From contig DASPKM010000010.1 of assembly GCA_035628135.1 (NCBI GenBank), forward strand, positions 620,001-684,000: a stretch of 64,000 bases of DNA, in the 5' to 3' direction. A model generated the notes under the pieces. The model saw only the letters and a program-made list of their open reading frames with translations. It searched no databases and was not told where the DNA came from. Origin of the DNA: DASPKM01 sp035628135 (GTDB taxonomy: Bacteria > Bacteroidota > Bacteroidia > Chitinophagales > Chitinophagaceae). The position numbers and the translations under genes are program-made. Of the stretch, positions 6,676 to 16,800 are shown in pieces; position 1 is the stretch's first letter; every line of letters begins with the position of its first letter.

Positions 6676-8505
6676 CTAATGCCTCGACTCATTAGGTCCG
6701 ACAGGCTCGGTTTGCGGAATGAAATCCCTTCCATCCTTACCGTAATCATATGGCCAGCGGTGCACTTCGGGTATTTCGCCGGGCCAGTTGCCGTGTCCGG
6801 GCCTGATGGGAGCCGTCCACTCCAGTGTGGTAGCGCCCCATGGGTTTTGCGAAACCACCCTTCTTCCCTTGAAAATGGAATAGAAGAAGTTGAACACAAA
6901 CAGCAATTGTATCGCAAACACTATCATGGCCACCGTAGAGATAAAACGGTTCAGGTCATCGAACTGGTTGAACGATGCCCAGTTGCTATAGTCAACATAA
7001 CGTCGTGGCATACCCGCCAATCCCTGGTAGTGCATGGGCCAGAAGATAAGGTAAGCGCCGATGAGCGTTACCCAAAAGTGGATATACGACATGGTATTGT
7101 TCATGTACCGGCCATACATTTTCGGGAACCAGTGGTAAATACCCGCGAACATTCCAAAGAAGGCCGATACACCCATTACTATATGGAAGTGTGCTACCAC
7201 GAAATAGGTATCGTGCAGGTGAATATCGAGCGTGGAGTTACCCAACCAGATGCCGGTTAGACCGCCCGAAATAAACATGCTCACAAAACCGATGGAGAAC
7301 AGCATGCCCGGCGTAAAGCGCAGGTTGCCGCGCCACAGCGTGGTAAGCCAGTTAAACACTTTAATGGCCGATGGAACGGCTATCAGCAGCGTAAGCAGCA
7401 CGAATACCGATCCCAGGAAGGGGTTCAACCCCGTTACGAACATGTGGTGCGCCCAAACCAGGAAGGCCAGTATCGCAATCGCAAACAGCGATCCTAACAT
7501 TGCCATATAACCGAAAATGGGCTTGCGCGCATTGATGCTCATTACTTCCGACACCAATCCCATCGCGGGCAAAATGATGATGTACACCTCAGGGTGGCCC
7601 AGGAACCAGAACAGGTGCTGGTAAAGAATGGCATTCCCGCCTTCATTGGGCATGGCCTGTTGCGTACTGTAAATGAATATATCTGATAAATAGAAGCTCG
7701 TACCCCCATGGCGGTCGAACAGCAGCAGGATAAAACCGCTCAGCAATACGGGGAACGACAATACGCCCAATATGGCGGTAAAGAACAGCGCCCAAATAGT
7801 CAACGGCAATCGCGTCATGCTCATGCCCTTGGTGCGCATGTTAAGAATGGTAGAAATATAATTAAGACCGCCCAGCAGTGAAGACACTACGAACAAGGCC
7901 ATGCTTGCAAGCCAGAGGTCAACACCCGCTTTAGATCCCATAGACGCATCCTTCAACCCGCTAAGTGGCGGGTACATCGTCCATCCCCCGCTTGCAGGCC
8001 CTGTTTCAATAAACAAGGAAGACAGCATTACCACGCTCGCCAAAAAGAAGAACCAGTAAGAAAGCATGTTCAGGAAGGGCGAGGCCATGTCCCTGGCGCC
8101 GCACTGCAGCGGTATCAGAAAGTTGGCAAAGGTTCCGCTAAGGCCTGCCGTCAACACAAAGAATACCAGCACCGTTCCGTGCATGGTAACCAGGGCATAG
8201 TAAAACTCAGCTGAAATTCTTCCGCCCCTGGCCCAACGGCCGAGAATATCTTCCAGGAAGGGAAAGGTAGAGTCCGGGTAGCCCAATTGCAGGCGGAACA
8301 ATACAGACATCATCGCGCCCAGCACCGCCCAGAAAATTCCCGTGATCAGGAACTGCTTGGCGATCATTTTATGGTCCTGGCTGAAAACGTACTTGGTAAT
8401 GAACGTTTCCTTGTGGTGGTGCACATGATGCTCATCATGATGAACTTCATGCGTGGTTACCACTTCAGGATGTCCGCTATGTAAATTCAATTCGTTGCTC
8501 ATCAA
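6676..8505 (-). CDS. ctaD: Cytochrome c oxidase subunit I
   Basis: 609 residues, twelve or more membrane helices; the catalytic subunit that reduces O2 to water and pumps protons. The CuB/heme a3 site is clear: FWFLGHPEVYIIILPAMG holds the CuB histidine, the cross-linked Tyr and the Glu of the D-channel, placing it in the A1 class. WAHHMFVTG supplies the two further CuB histidines and HDTYFVVAHFHIVMG the heme ligands. The N-terminus is unusually His-rich (VHHDEHHVHHHK, about residues 21-32) ahead of the first helix. The C-terminal tail ends in a Trp/Pro-rich segment common in Bacteroidota proteins. It lies between ctaC and the heme O synthase gene. Confidence 0.97.
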   Translation of the reverse strand: MMSNELNLHSGHPEVVTTHEVHHDEHHVHHHKETFITKYVFSQDHKMIAKQFLITGIFWAVLGAMMSVLFRLQLGYPDSTFPFLEDILGRWARGGRISAEFYYALVTMHGTVLVFFVLTAGLSGTFANFLIPLQCGARDMASPFLNMLSYWFFFLASVVMLSSLFIETGPASGGWTMYPPLSGLKDASMGSKAGVDLWLASMALFVVSSLLGGLNYISTILNMRTKGMSMTRLPLTIWALFFTAILGVLSFPVLLSGFILLLFDRHGGTSFYLSDIFIYSTQQAMPNEGGNAILYQHLFWFLGHPEVYIIILPAMGLVSEVMSINARKPIFGYMAMLGSLFAIAILAFLVWAHHMFVTGLNPFLGSVFVLLTLLIAVPSAIKVFNWLTTLWRGNLRFTPGMLFSIGFVSMFISGGLTGIWLGNSTLDIHLHDTYFVVAHFHIVMGVSAFFGMFAGIYHWFPKMYGRYMNNTMSYIHFWVTLIGAYLIFWPMHYQGLAGMPRRYVDYSNWASFNQFDDLNRFISTVAMIVFAIQLLFVFNFFYSIFKGRRVVSQNPWGATTLEWTAPIRPGHGNWPGEIPEVHRWPYDYGKDGRDFIPQTEPVGPNESRH

Positions 8506-8551
8506 AAAAAGATTTTAAAAATTATCAGCTTGCGCTGATGAGTATCGGATT

Positions 8552-9634
8552 TTATTGGTTGTTCGATGTTGCAGGCGCGGTTACCGCGGCTGTCGGTTTG
8601 TTTACAGCTCCCGCACTATCGGCTGCATTGGCTCCCGCCGGCTTGGGATTGATCGCATTCTGGTACGATACATAATTCGGGGTGCGGCCAGCCAGCCACA
8701 GGTCAAATTCCTGTTGCGTAACCACACGAATGATCCCCTTCATGGTATAATGCGCGTCGCCACACATCTGGTCGCACGATAGTTCATACTCGAATTCAGG
8801 GTTGTTCAGCTTCTTGCGCATTTCCTCTGTTGTGTACAATGGCGTAAACCACATGGTTGTGGGTGTTCCCGGAACGGCGTCCATCTTCATCCTGAAGTGC
8901 GATAGCCCTACGTCGTGCACCACGTCCCTGGAATTGATGATCATCTTAACGGGCCGGTCCTTTACTATATAAATGTCGGTACCATCCACTACGATGTCAT
9001 CGTGCGTAGCGGGATCGTCCCATACTAATCCGAGCTGGTTTTTGTTTTCGTCATTAATGTTCCTGAAATATTTCTTTCCGAAAGTTTTGTCCTTTCCTTC
9101 GTACCGTGCTATCCACGCAAACTGCCTGCCCGTAATTTCTACTTTCAACGCGTTGGCAGGAGCTTCGCCTGTGATCTTGAACCAGTAGTACAATCCAAAA
9201 CCAACCAGTACCGTAAGAAATATTGCCGGTACAACGGTCCAGATCAATTCCAGTTTATTGTTATGGGGGTAGTAATATGCCTTGCGTTTTTCAGAGTACT
9301 GGTATTTGTACGAAAACCAGAACAGGAGCACCTGTGTTATCACGAATACAACGCCGGTTATGGCGAGCGTAATGTACAGCATGTTATCGATCTTCACCCC
9401 GTGATCGGAGGCCGCGTCCTTCAGTATCTTTCCCTTCAACGCCTCGTTGCATACCCACACGCCTATGAGGCCGCCCACCAGGAACACGATCATCATAAAT
9501 GCATTGATGCGGTTGTTCTGCTCAAAAGTTTTCTTTTCTCCTTTCAATACAGCTACATACTCGCTGGCCTTCGCTATCTGAAAAACTATCAGGAAGCCAA
9601 GTGCCAGGATCGCTATCAAAAAAAGTGTACTCAT
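8552..9634 (-). CDS. ctaC: Cytochrome c oxidase subunit II with CuA site
   Basis: 360 residues. Membrane spans occur at the extreme N-terminus, around residues 45-62, 85-110 and 132-152, more than the two of textbook subunit II; the extra N-terminal pair is typical of Bacteroidota. The periplasmic cupredoxin domain carries the CuA ligands: a His in VVHDVGLSHFRMKM and the cluster SCDQMCGDAHYTM (Cys-x3-Cys-x3-His-x2-Met). CuA receives electrons from a cytochrome c domain and passes them to heme a in subunit I. No fused cytochrome c domain follows; the tail is Ala/Pro/Thr-rich (last ~35 residues) and probably disordered. The act genes directly upstream are the likely electron source. Confidence 0.95.
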   Translation of the reverse strand: MSTLFLIAILALGFLIVFQIAKASEYVAVLKGEKKTFEQNNRINAFMMIVFLVGGLIGVWVCNEALKGKILKDAASDHGVKIDNMLYITLAITGVVFVITQVLLFWFSYKYQYSEKRKAYYYPHNNKLELIWTVVPAIFLTVLVGFGLYYWFKITGEAPANALKVEITGRQFAWIARYEGKDKTFGKKYFRNINDENKNQLGLVWDDPATHDDIVVDGTDIYIVKDRPVKMIINSRDVVHDVGLSHFRMKMDAVPGTPTTMWFTPLYTTEEMRKKLNNPEFEYELSCDQMCGDAHYTMKGIIRVVTQQEFDLWLAGRTPNYVSYQNAINPKPAGANAADSAGAVNKPTAAVTAPATSNNQ

Positions 9635-9685
9635 GATTATCTGATAAATATTTCGTTCAAATTATTATAAACGCGCTATCATTTT

Positions 9686-10924
9686 TTATGTATGATGAAT
9701 AACGCTTTCCTTCAGGAACGGATGGTTTCTTGCAATCAGCGAATGCCTTTCCATCGCGCGGCCTGTTAGGAACATGATCAATCCGACAAATCCCAAAGCG
9801 ATGCCGATATCGAACAGGCCTAAAGGTACTTCGTCCTTGAAGGGGCCGGGGAACACCATCTGGTAAAAATCCAGCCAATGGCCTACCAATATCAGTATCG
9901 ACATGAATGTTATGACTGCATAATTTCTCTTCGAGCTCCTGCGCATCAATATCAGCAATGGGGCCAGGAAATTAATGATCAGGTTAAGGAAGAAAATGGC
10001 CCTGTACGGTCCTTCAACCCTGTGCTTGAAGTAAACAGTTTCCTCCGGAATGTTCGCGTACCAGATGAGCATGTACTGGCTGAACCAGAGGTAGGTCCAG
10101 AATATCGAGAATGCAAACATGAACTTGCCCAGGTCGTGCAGGTGCTCTTCGTTGGTGAGCTCAAGGTAGCCCTGGTTCTTCATGTATACCACAAACAGGG
10201 TTATCATTGCTATGCCCGCCACGAATGAGCTTGCAAAGGTGTACCAGCTGTACATGGTGGAGTACCAGTGCGCATCGATGCTCATGAGCCACAGCCAGGG
10301 AATGGTTGACATTACGGTTAATACAAACCATACCATGAACAAGGCGGCCCACACGGTGTTTTTGAAAATGTATTTGCGGCCAGCTTCGATGCTGGGCAGC
10401 GGATTATCGTCCAGCTCGCGGGATAATTGGCGCATCTTACGGCCAAGTACTATCCACAAACCGATGGTGAGTACTGTCCATATAATGAAGAATGTAGGAT
10501 TGAGGAAGGATGATTTGCCTTGCAGGATCTTATCCCTTGCCACCAGGTCTTTGTCGAGCCAGTGATAAATATGATGCTTGTGGCCCAGTATAAGTATCAG
10601 CAATATCACCAGTGTAATAACGCCCAGTACAGGTACCGTAGAAGAAATGGCTTCTGTAACGCGGCGGAACGACATTTGCCATCCGCCCATTGCCAGCGTG
10701 GTGGCGCAAATAAAGAACATGGTTGCGTTTACCACCAGCAAAAAGTAAACACTGTTATGCAGGAGCGTTGACCAGAACCTTGTACCATGGTGATCGTCGC
10801 CCGCGCCGTACACTATTAATCCAATGATCAGCGACAGGACACCGATGCCCAGCAATGCTAACGACCACATCCTGAAACGGCCCGGCATTTTGAACTGATA
10901 TGTAATTGATGATGATGAAGGCAT
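9686..10924 (-). CDS. actF: Alternative complex III subunit ActF (NrfD-like, quinol oxidoreductase)
   Basis: 412 residues with about ten membrane helices. Subunit F is a paralogue of the quinol-binding NrfD-like subunit ActC and pairs with it in the membrane core of alternative complex III, which oxidises menaquinol and reduces a cytochrome. Recognisable stretches are the VNATMFFICATTLAMGGW helix, AGRKYIFKNTVWAALFMVWF, and SIFWTYLWFSQYMLIWYANI, followed by a last pair of helices ending GRAMERHSLIARNHPFLKES. It is shorter than ActC (412 versus 484 residues). It lies between actE and ctaC, 37 bp after actE. Confidence 0.92.
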   Translation of the reverse strand: MPSSSSITYQFKMPGRFRMWSLALLGIGVLSLIIGLIVYGAGDDHHGTRFWSTLLHNSVYFLLVVNATMFFICATTLAMGGWQMSFRRVTEAISSTVPVLGVITLVILLILILGHKHHIYHWLDKDLVARDKILQGKSSFLNPTFFIIWTVLTIGLWIVLGRKMRQLSRELDDNPLPSIEAGRKYIFKNTVWAALFMVWFVLTVMSTIPWLWLMSIDAHWYSTMYSWYTFASSFVAGIAMITLFVVYMKNQGYLELTNEEHLHDLGKFMFAFSIFWTYLWFSQYMLIWYANIPEETVYFKHRVEGPYRAIFFLNLIINFLAPLLILMRRSSKRNYAVITFMSILILVGHWLDFYQMVFPGPFKDEVPLGLFDIGIALGFVGLIMFLTGRAMERHSLIARNHPFLKESVIHHT

Positions 10925-10961
10925 CCTTGGTTAGTTATTTATTTTTCTCGATTCAGTTTTC

Positions 10962-11681
10962 TTAATTGTTCTTTTGAATGACGGAACCCGGTCTTGTTTC
11001 GCCGCTGGTTGTTACGCCCGGCGGGTTGGTAGCCGCAGTATCGCTGGCTGCCTGCGTTCCTACGGAACCGGTCGCTTTCTTTTCAGCCTGTTTTCTTTTG
11101 ATATAATGAATGACCATCCAACGCTGAGTTGGATTTAATTGCGAAGCATAGCTTCCCATTGCGCCTTTGCCATACGTAACTGAATAAAACATTTGCCCAT
11201 CGGGCATGTTATCTGTAATGGGGTCCGATACCAATGCGCGGGGCTTAGCCGCGTATGGACCTTCGCCGCCGCGGTGAAGCGGACCATTGCCGTCCAATGC
11301 TGCGCCATGGCAAATACCACAGTTGATGAGGTACAATCGCTCAGATTCCTTCATGGCCGAAGAATCCAGCATGCTGATAGGATTGCGGATACCCTTTGAT
11401 GCAACATAATTAGTGGAATCCCTGGCGGATGAATCTTTTGGCAGCCGGAAAGTATAATCAGCCCCTCTTTTCACGGTGCCGGGCACGGGCGTATTGCTGA
11501 AGTGAATGCCTTGTTTCAACAGCTCCTGTCTTTGCTCTTCGGTTACAGAATACGTTTCATATGCGCGGCTGTAAGCCATGTCCGGTATGTAGGTGCGGCC
11601 GGGGGAGCGCTTTACATCGCTGCAACTGATGAAGCCGGCGGCGGCTGCCGTAAAAATGGATATGATGATTAGCTTCTTCAT
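10962..11681 (-). CDS. actE: Alternative complex III subunit ActE, monoheme cytochrome c lipoprotein
   Basis: 239 residues. The N-terminus is a lipoprotein signal ending in a lipobox with Cys20 (AGFISC), so the protein is anchored to the outer face of the inner membrane. One heme c site is present, CGICH at residues 121-125, with a likely Met ligand in GKGAMGSYAS. The ActE subunit is the monoheme cytochrome of the complex and is thought to hand electrons onward to the oxidase. The last ~35 residues are a polar, Ala/Thr/Pro-rich tail. It follows actD by 17 bp. Confidence 0.93.
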   Translation of the reverse strand: MKKLIIISIFTAAAAGFISCSDVKRSPGRTYIPDMAYSRAYETYSVTEEQRQELLKQGIHFSNTPVPGTVKRGADYTFRLPKDSSARDSTNYVASKGIRNPISMLDSSAMKESERLYLINCGICHGAALDGNGPLHRGGEGPYAAKPRALVSDPITDNMPDGQMFYSVTYGKGAMGSYASQLNPTQRWMVIHYIKRKQAEKKATGSVGTQAASDTAATNPPGVTTSGETRPGSVIQKNN

Positions 11682-11698
11682 TTAAATCTTTTGAACAG

Positions 11699-12292
11699 TT
11701 ATGCGTTGATGTCTCCTGTTTTTGTTTCAAAAACCTTCCGGTCCTTATCGTACCTGCCCAGCCACCATCCTGTTTCGGCGTTTTGGATATTGATCTCTTT
11801 GGCGCCTACGCTGCTCAGGAAAGATTGCACTTCGCTGTCATTGGTTTTGGGAGTGGTTTCTATTACCATCACAAATGTATCGTCGGTGGCGCGCGGGTGA
11901 AAATGATGCTTCTTTACAAAGGGCGCCATCTGGCAGAGATAGCAGAACGTAAGCACCATGCCTACGGACGACAACAGTACCGTTAACTCGAATATGATGG
12001 GTATCCAGGCGGGCAGCGCAAAATAAGGTTTGCCGCCGATGATCATAGGCCAGTCGTTGGTAAACACCCAACTGATAAAGCCGAGCGCGATGCTGGTTCC
12101 GGTGATGGCATAAATAAATCCGGCAGTGTGCAGGCTGGTATCCCTCAATCCCATCACCTTGTCGAGGCCGTGGATCGGGAACGGCGTGTACACGTCGTGA
12201 ATTTTATATCCTGCCTTCCGAACGCGTTTTACCGCGGGAAAGAGGACCTCCTCATCATCGAAACAACCAACAACAAACTTTTTTACAGCCAT
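11699..12292 (-). CDS. actD: Alternative complex III subunit ActD (DUF3341)
   Basis: 197 residues. The N-terminal ~60 residues form a small soluble domain (FVVGCFDDEEVLFPAVKRV ... YTPFPIHGLDKVMGL), which is the DUF3341 signature of ActD. Two membrane helices follow (GFIYAITGTSIALGFISWVF and PIIFELTVLLSSVGMVLTF), and the C-terminal ~60 residues are a ferredoxin-like soluble part. ActD has no cofactor and braces the membrane core of the complex. Order and spacing (28 bp after actC, 17 bp before actE) match other act operons. Confidence 0.92.
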   Translation of the reverse strand: MAVKKFVVGCFDDEEVLFPAVKRVRKAGYKIHDVYTPFPIHGLDKVMGLRDTSLHTAGFIYAITGTSIALGFISWVFTNDWPMIIGGKPYFALPAWIPIIFELTVLLSSVGMVLTFCYLCQMAPFVKKHHFHPRATDDTFVMVIETTPKTNDSEVQSFLSSVGAKEINIQNAETGWWLGRYDKDRKVFETKTGDINA

Positions 12293-12320
12293 AATTTTTA
12301 TTTAAGCGCAATGATTTTTT

Positions 12321-13775
12321 TTATGCTCCATGATCGTGCCCGTGCCTGGTCACGAACTCTTCCACTTTTTCATTTTCGATATGTCCCATCCTGCTCTTAT
12401 AATTATCCCCGCTCCGCTTCAGGATATGTTTGATCTCAGCGATGGCAATAACGGGGAAGAACTTGGAGAACAGGAAATAGCATGTAAAGAACAATCCGAA
12501 CGTGCCCAGGTAAAATCCAACCTCCCAGATGGTGGGCGAATAATAAAAGCCCCAGCTGCTCGGCAGGTAGTCGCGGTACAGCGAAGTAACGATGATCACA
12601 AAACGTTCGAACCACATGCCGATGTTCACGATGATACTCATGAAAAAGGTGACCACGATACTCCTTCGCATTTTACGGAACCAGAATATCTGCGGGCTTA
12701 GCACGTTACAACCCATCATCAGGAAGTAGCTCCATCCGTATGGGCTGTAGATGTCGGCCCTGTTTTTAAGGAAGGCATACAATTCGAACTTGTTTTGTCC
12801 GTACCAGGCCACGAACAATTCAGTAAGGTAGGCGCAACCCACAATGGAACCAGTGAGCACGATCACTTTATTCATTACGTCGATATGCTCGATGGTAATA
12901 TATTCTTCCAGGCGCATTACTTTCCTGGTAACCACCAGCAGGGTTTGCACCATCGCAAAACCTGAGAAGATGGCGCCGGCAACGAAGTAAGGCGGGAAGA
13001 TGGTGGTATGCCAACCCGGTACTACCGAGGTAGCAAAGTCGAAGGATACTATCGTATGCACAGACAATACCAGCGGGGTACTTAAGCCGGCCAGCACCAA
13101 TGAAAGGGCTTCGTGCCTTTGCCAGTGTTTGGTAGAACCGGTCCACCCGAATGAAAGCACGCCGTACATCAATTTTCTCCATTTCAATTTGGCGCGGTCG
13201 CGAACGGTGGCCAGGTCCGGCAACAAACCGGAGTACCAGAATAACAGCGATACGGTGAAGTAAGTAGAGATCGCGAATACGTCCCACAGCAGCGGCGAGT
13301 TAAAGTTAACCCACAGTGGTCCGCGGGTGTTGGGATAAGGCAATACGAAGAAGGCCATCCACACACGTCCCATATGCCAGATCGGGAACTGGCCCGCGCA
13401 CATTACCGCAAAGATGGTCATGGCTTCTGCAGCGCGGTTTACACCTGTTCTCCAACCCTGGCGGAACAGCAGGAGGATCGCGGAGATGAGCGTTCCGGCG
13501 TGGCCGATACCAACCCACCACACGAAGTTGGTAATGTCCCAACCCCAACCGATGGTTTTGTGCAGGTTCCACTGGCCCGTTCCGTAATAAACTTCCCTTC
13601 CTACCGAGAATATGCCGAAAGCCAGCAGGGCTACGGATACCAGGAAGCCGATCCACCATAGTTTGGTGGGGCGGTTCTCGATAACCCTGACAATGTCTTC
13701 CGTTACCTGGTGATAATCCTTGTTGCCTTCTACCAGTGGCGGACGTACCTGCGATTCGTATCTTAATAAAGCCAT
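12321..13775 (-). CDS. actC: Alternative complex III subunit ActC (NrfD-like quinol-oxidising subunit)
   Basis: 484 residues with about ten membrane helices and an N-terminal soluble stretch. It belongs to the NrfD/PsrC family; in alternative complex III this subunit carries the quinol-binding site facing the iron-sulfur subunit ActB. Marks include GWGWDITNFVWWVGIGHAGTLIS, HMGRVWMAFFVLPYPNTRGPLWVN, and VLSVHTIVSFDFATSVVPGWH. The C-terminus is charged and ends in His/Gly/Asp residues. Its gene follows actB after 66 bp. Assignment is secure from the ordered six-gene act set. Confidence 0.94.
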   Translation of the reverse strand: MALLRYESQVRPPLVEGNKDYHQVTEDIVRVIENRPTKLWWIGFLVSVALLAFGIFSVGREVYYGTGQWNLHKTIGWGWDITNFVWWVGIGHAGTLISAILLLFRQGWRTGVNRAAEAMTIFAVMCAGQFPIWHMGRVWMAFFVLPYPNTRGPLWVNFNSPLLWDVFAISTYFTVSLLFWYSGLLPDLATVRDRAKLKWRKLMYGVLSFGWTGSTKHWQRHEALSLVLAGLSTPLVLSVHTIVSFDFATSVVPGWHTTIFPPYFVAGAIFSGFAMVQTLLVVTRKVMRLEEYITIEHIDVMNKVIVLTGSIVGCAYLTELFVAWYGQNKFELYAFLKNRADIYSPYGWSYFLMMGCNVLSPQIFWFRKMRRSIVVTFFMSIIVNIGMWFERFVIIVTSLYRDYLPSSWGFYYSPTIWEVGFYLGTFGLFFTCYFLFSKFFPVIAIAEIKHILKRSGDNYKSRMGHIENEKVEEFVTRHGHDHGA

Positions 13776-13841
13776 ATCTTATGTTTAATCCGCCCAAAGC
13801 GGATGTTTGCTTGTATTACTATTTGTAATTGACTGCGTTCA

Positions 13842-16800
13842 TCAATGCGCCTCGCTTTCGTGTGTCGTCGATGCCGGCAATTGTCCTGACTTAGGCGCCA
13901 CTTCGTGCGCACCGCTCAACCTTTCAGTGTTCCTTATCTTGGGCAGGTAACTGATGTTGGGCAGGGTGTGCAGGGGCTCTAATACATAGAACAAGCGTTT
14001 ATTATTGCTGGCCCTGTGTATGCTTACTGCGCTTTGAGTGTCGTTTGCATTACCAAATACAATTGCGCCGGCGGAGCATGCTTGCTGGCAGGCTGTTTTC
14101 ACATCCCATTTTTCCTGTCCGCTGGTGTCGAGGTTGCCGGTATACAACCTGCGGTTCTCCTTCTTGGCCTGGAGCTTTGCATCCTGCAAACGTTGTACGC
14201 AGAACGTGCATTTTTCCATTACGCCGCGGCTGCGTACGGTAACATCCGGATTCAGCACCATGCGAGAAAGATCATCGTTCATCATGTTCACCACAGGGTC
14301 CAGATAAGCGGCCGAGGTTTGGTTGTTCTTGAAGCTATCCGAACCCAGGTAGTCGGCCCAGTTAAACCGGCGTACTTTATAAGGACAGTTGTTGGCGCAA
14401 TACCTTGTTCCGATACAGCGGTTATACGTCATCATGTTCAGGCCTTCGGTGCTGTGCGGCGTAGCGGCCACGGGACAAACGTTCTCGCATGGCGCATTAT
14501 CGCAATGCTGGCAAAGCATCGGTTGAAAGATGGCCTGAATGCTTTCGGGATCGTGCGGATTGCCGGTAAAGTACCGGTCGATGCGCAGCCAATGCATATC
14601 GTGCGAGCGCATCACTTCTGTTTTGCCTACTACCGGCACGTTGTTCTCTACGTGGCAGGCAACAACGCAGGCGCCGCAGCCAAAGCATGCGTTAAGGTCT
14701 ATTGACATGCCCCATTTAATACCCGGCTTTTCAAACACCGGATAAAGGGTTCCCTGGCTTTCATAGTTTTCCAGTCCGCCCCAGGGTTCCAGTTCTTTCT
14801 GGCGTTCTTTTAATATTTCATCAGGCACCTGGCGCAGGTGTGCCAGCGTTAATTCTCTCACTACTTCATGCCTTCCTTCGTACGAGCCGTGCACCTGTGT
14901 TTGTGCAAGCTTATATTTTGTACCTGTTTTTTCGATGGTAACATTGGGAACAACCCAGTCAACATTGTTTTCAACAAAGGAGGCCAGGTGGTTCACGTTC
15001 TTTCCAACATTTGGTACGGCCAGACCAAGCTTTTCGCTGCGGCCGTAACCTACTGAAATCGCAATGGTGTTGTTGTGCATGCCCGGAATGATCAGCACGG
15101 GCAATTCAACAGGCGCTTTATTAGGAGCGGTTACGCGAACAACCGGTTTATCGGGAAAGAATTCATAATCGTTCGCCTGCCTTTCGCTGGCGATATCGAT
15201 CTTCAATAATTCCTTTGCCATTGCAGGCGACATCATCACATAATTGTCCCAGCATGCGCGTGTAATGGGATCGGGCAGTTCCAGCAACATGGGGTTGTTC
15301 GGATGGCGCCCATCGCCCATGGCAACGTTTTGGTACAATACAAGCTCTGGTTTGCCTGACGCAGGTGTGCCCAGTTTTGCCGCTGCTGCGGTAACCGAGG
15401 GAGTTACACCGCCTGCTCCTCCGGCAGTGCCCGCCGTTGTGCCGGCGGCAGCAGTGGTTGCAAGCGTGAATACGCCATCCTGCAGCGCTTTATAATAACT
15501 GTCCTCGCTGCCCATTCGGCCTACCCAATATTGTTTCACATATGCGTCGTGGGTGGCGGCATTTCCGCTCCAGCGAAGCAATGATTCAGTAAAGCTGCGG
15601 GTTTTGAATAAAGGCGCGATGGCGGGTTGCAGCAAGGAGTAAAATCCGGTCCTGGGTTCTGCGTCGCCCCAGCTTTCAAGATAATGGTGTGCGGGAACCA
15701 GGAATTGACAGAGCTCGGTAGTTTCGTCCATGCTGGTATTGCATGAAACAGTAACCCGCACTTTAGCAAGCGCCTTCTTAAAGCGTTCCGCATCGAAGTG
15801 ATGATAGGCGGGGTTTGCATCGTGCACGATCAATGCGCCAATGCTGCCGCCTTCCATTTCGGTCAGCAATTGCGCAAACTCCGAATCAACGCCCTGGCGT
15901 GTGTTGTTGATAACGCTCCAGTTAATGGTAGTGCCAATTGCGCCGATGGCGTCATTGATGGCGTTTACAATTATTTGTACGTTGGGGTTGTTGCTGCCGC
16001 AAACTACCAGTGCCGCGCCATTGCTTGCCTTGAGCGCCTGCGCCGCCTTGTCGACGCCGGCTTGCAGCTTTGCATCCAGGGAAGGCCTTGCAACAGACCC
16101 ATTGATGGCATTGAGCAGTGCAAGCGCCACGGCTCCTGTTTGAGAGGGCAGATGCGTATAGCGGTCATCGGCATTGGCGCCGGTCATGCTCATCATCGAC
16201 TCAAACTGGATATGTTTGCTCATTTGAGGGTTGGCCTCGTTAATGATGCGGTTCTTTGAATACCCATTCTGGAATTCAACCGGGGCCAGCCAGGTGCCGA
16301 GGAAATCGGCGCCCAGGCTTACGATCACCTGTGCTTTGTCAAAATTGTAAGATGGTATGGCGCGCCTGCCATAGCTGGCTTCATTGGCGGTAAGCATGCC
16401 GCTGTATGAAATGCCGTCGTACTGCACCAGGCGTGCACCTGGAAATTTTGCTTTAAACTCGTTAAATGCCTGTAAGGTTGTGGGCGAAGTAATGGTTGCA
16501 GTAAGCACTATTATCGGCGCTCCGCCTAATCCATTCAACGCATCGGTGACCAATTTATCCATTGCAGAAAACGAGCTCACTTCTTTGAACGCATTGCCTG
16601 CTTTTTGTTGCGGGTAACGGAGGCGTGCTGTATCATACAGATCAAGTACGGAGGCTTGTACCTGCGGGGTGCTGCCGTTCTTAAAAATGGGCGACAGCTC
16701 ATTGGGTTCTATTTTAATGGGGCGTCCGTCGCGCACTTTGGCAAGTACGGGAATGGCATCGCCGCCGGAAACATAAGTAGTGGCGTAATAATCGGCCATG

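Noticed and set aside
14016..14705. Long plus-strand frame (229 codons) opposite actB
   Set aside because: It is antisense to the conserved Fe-S part of ActB, and codon constraint on the real gene explains the open frame; no motif is present.
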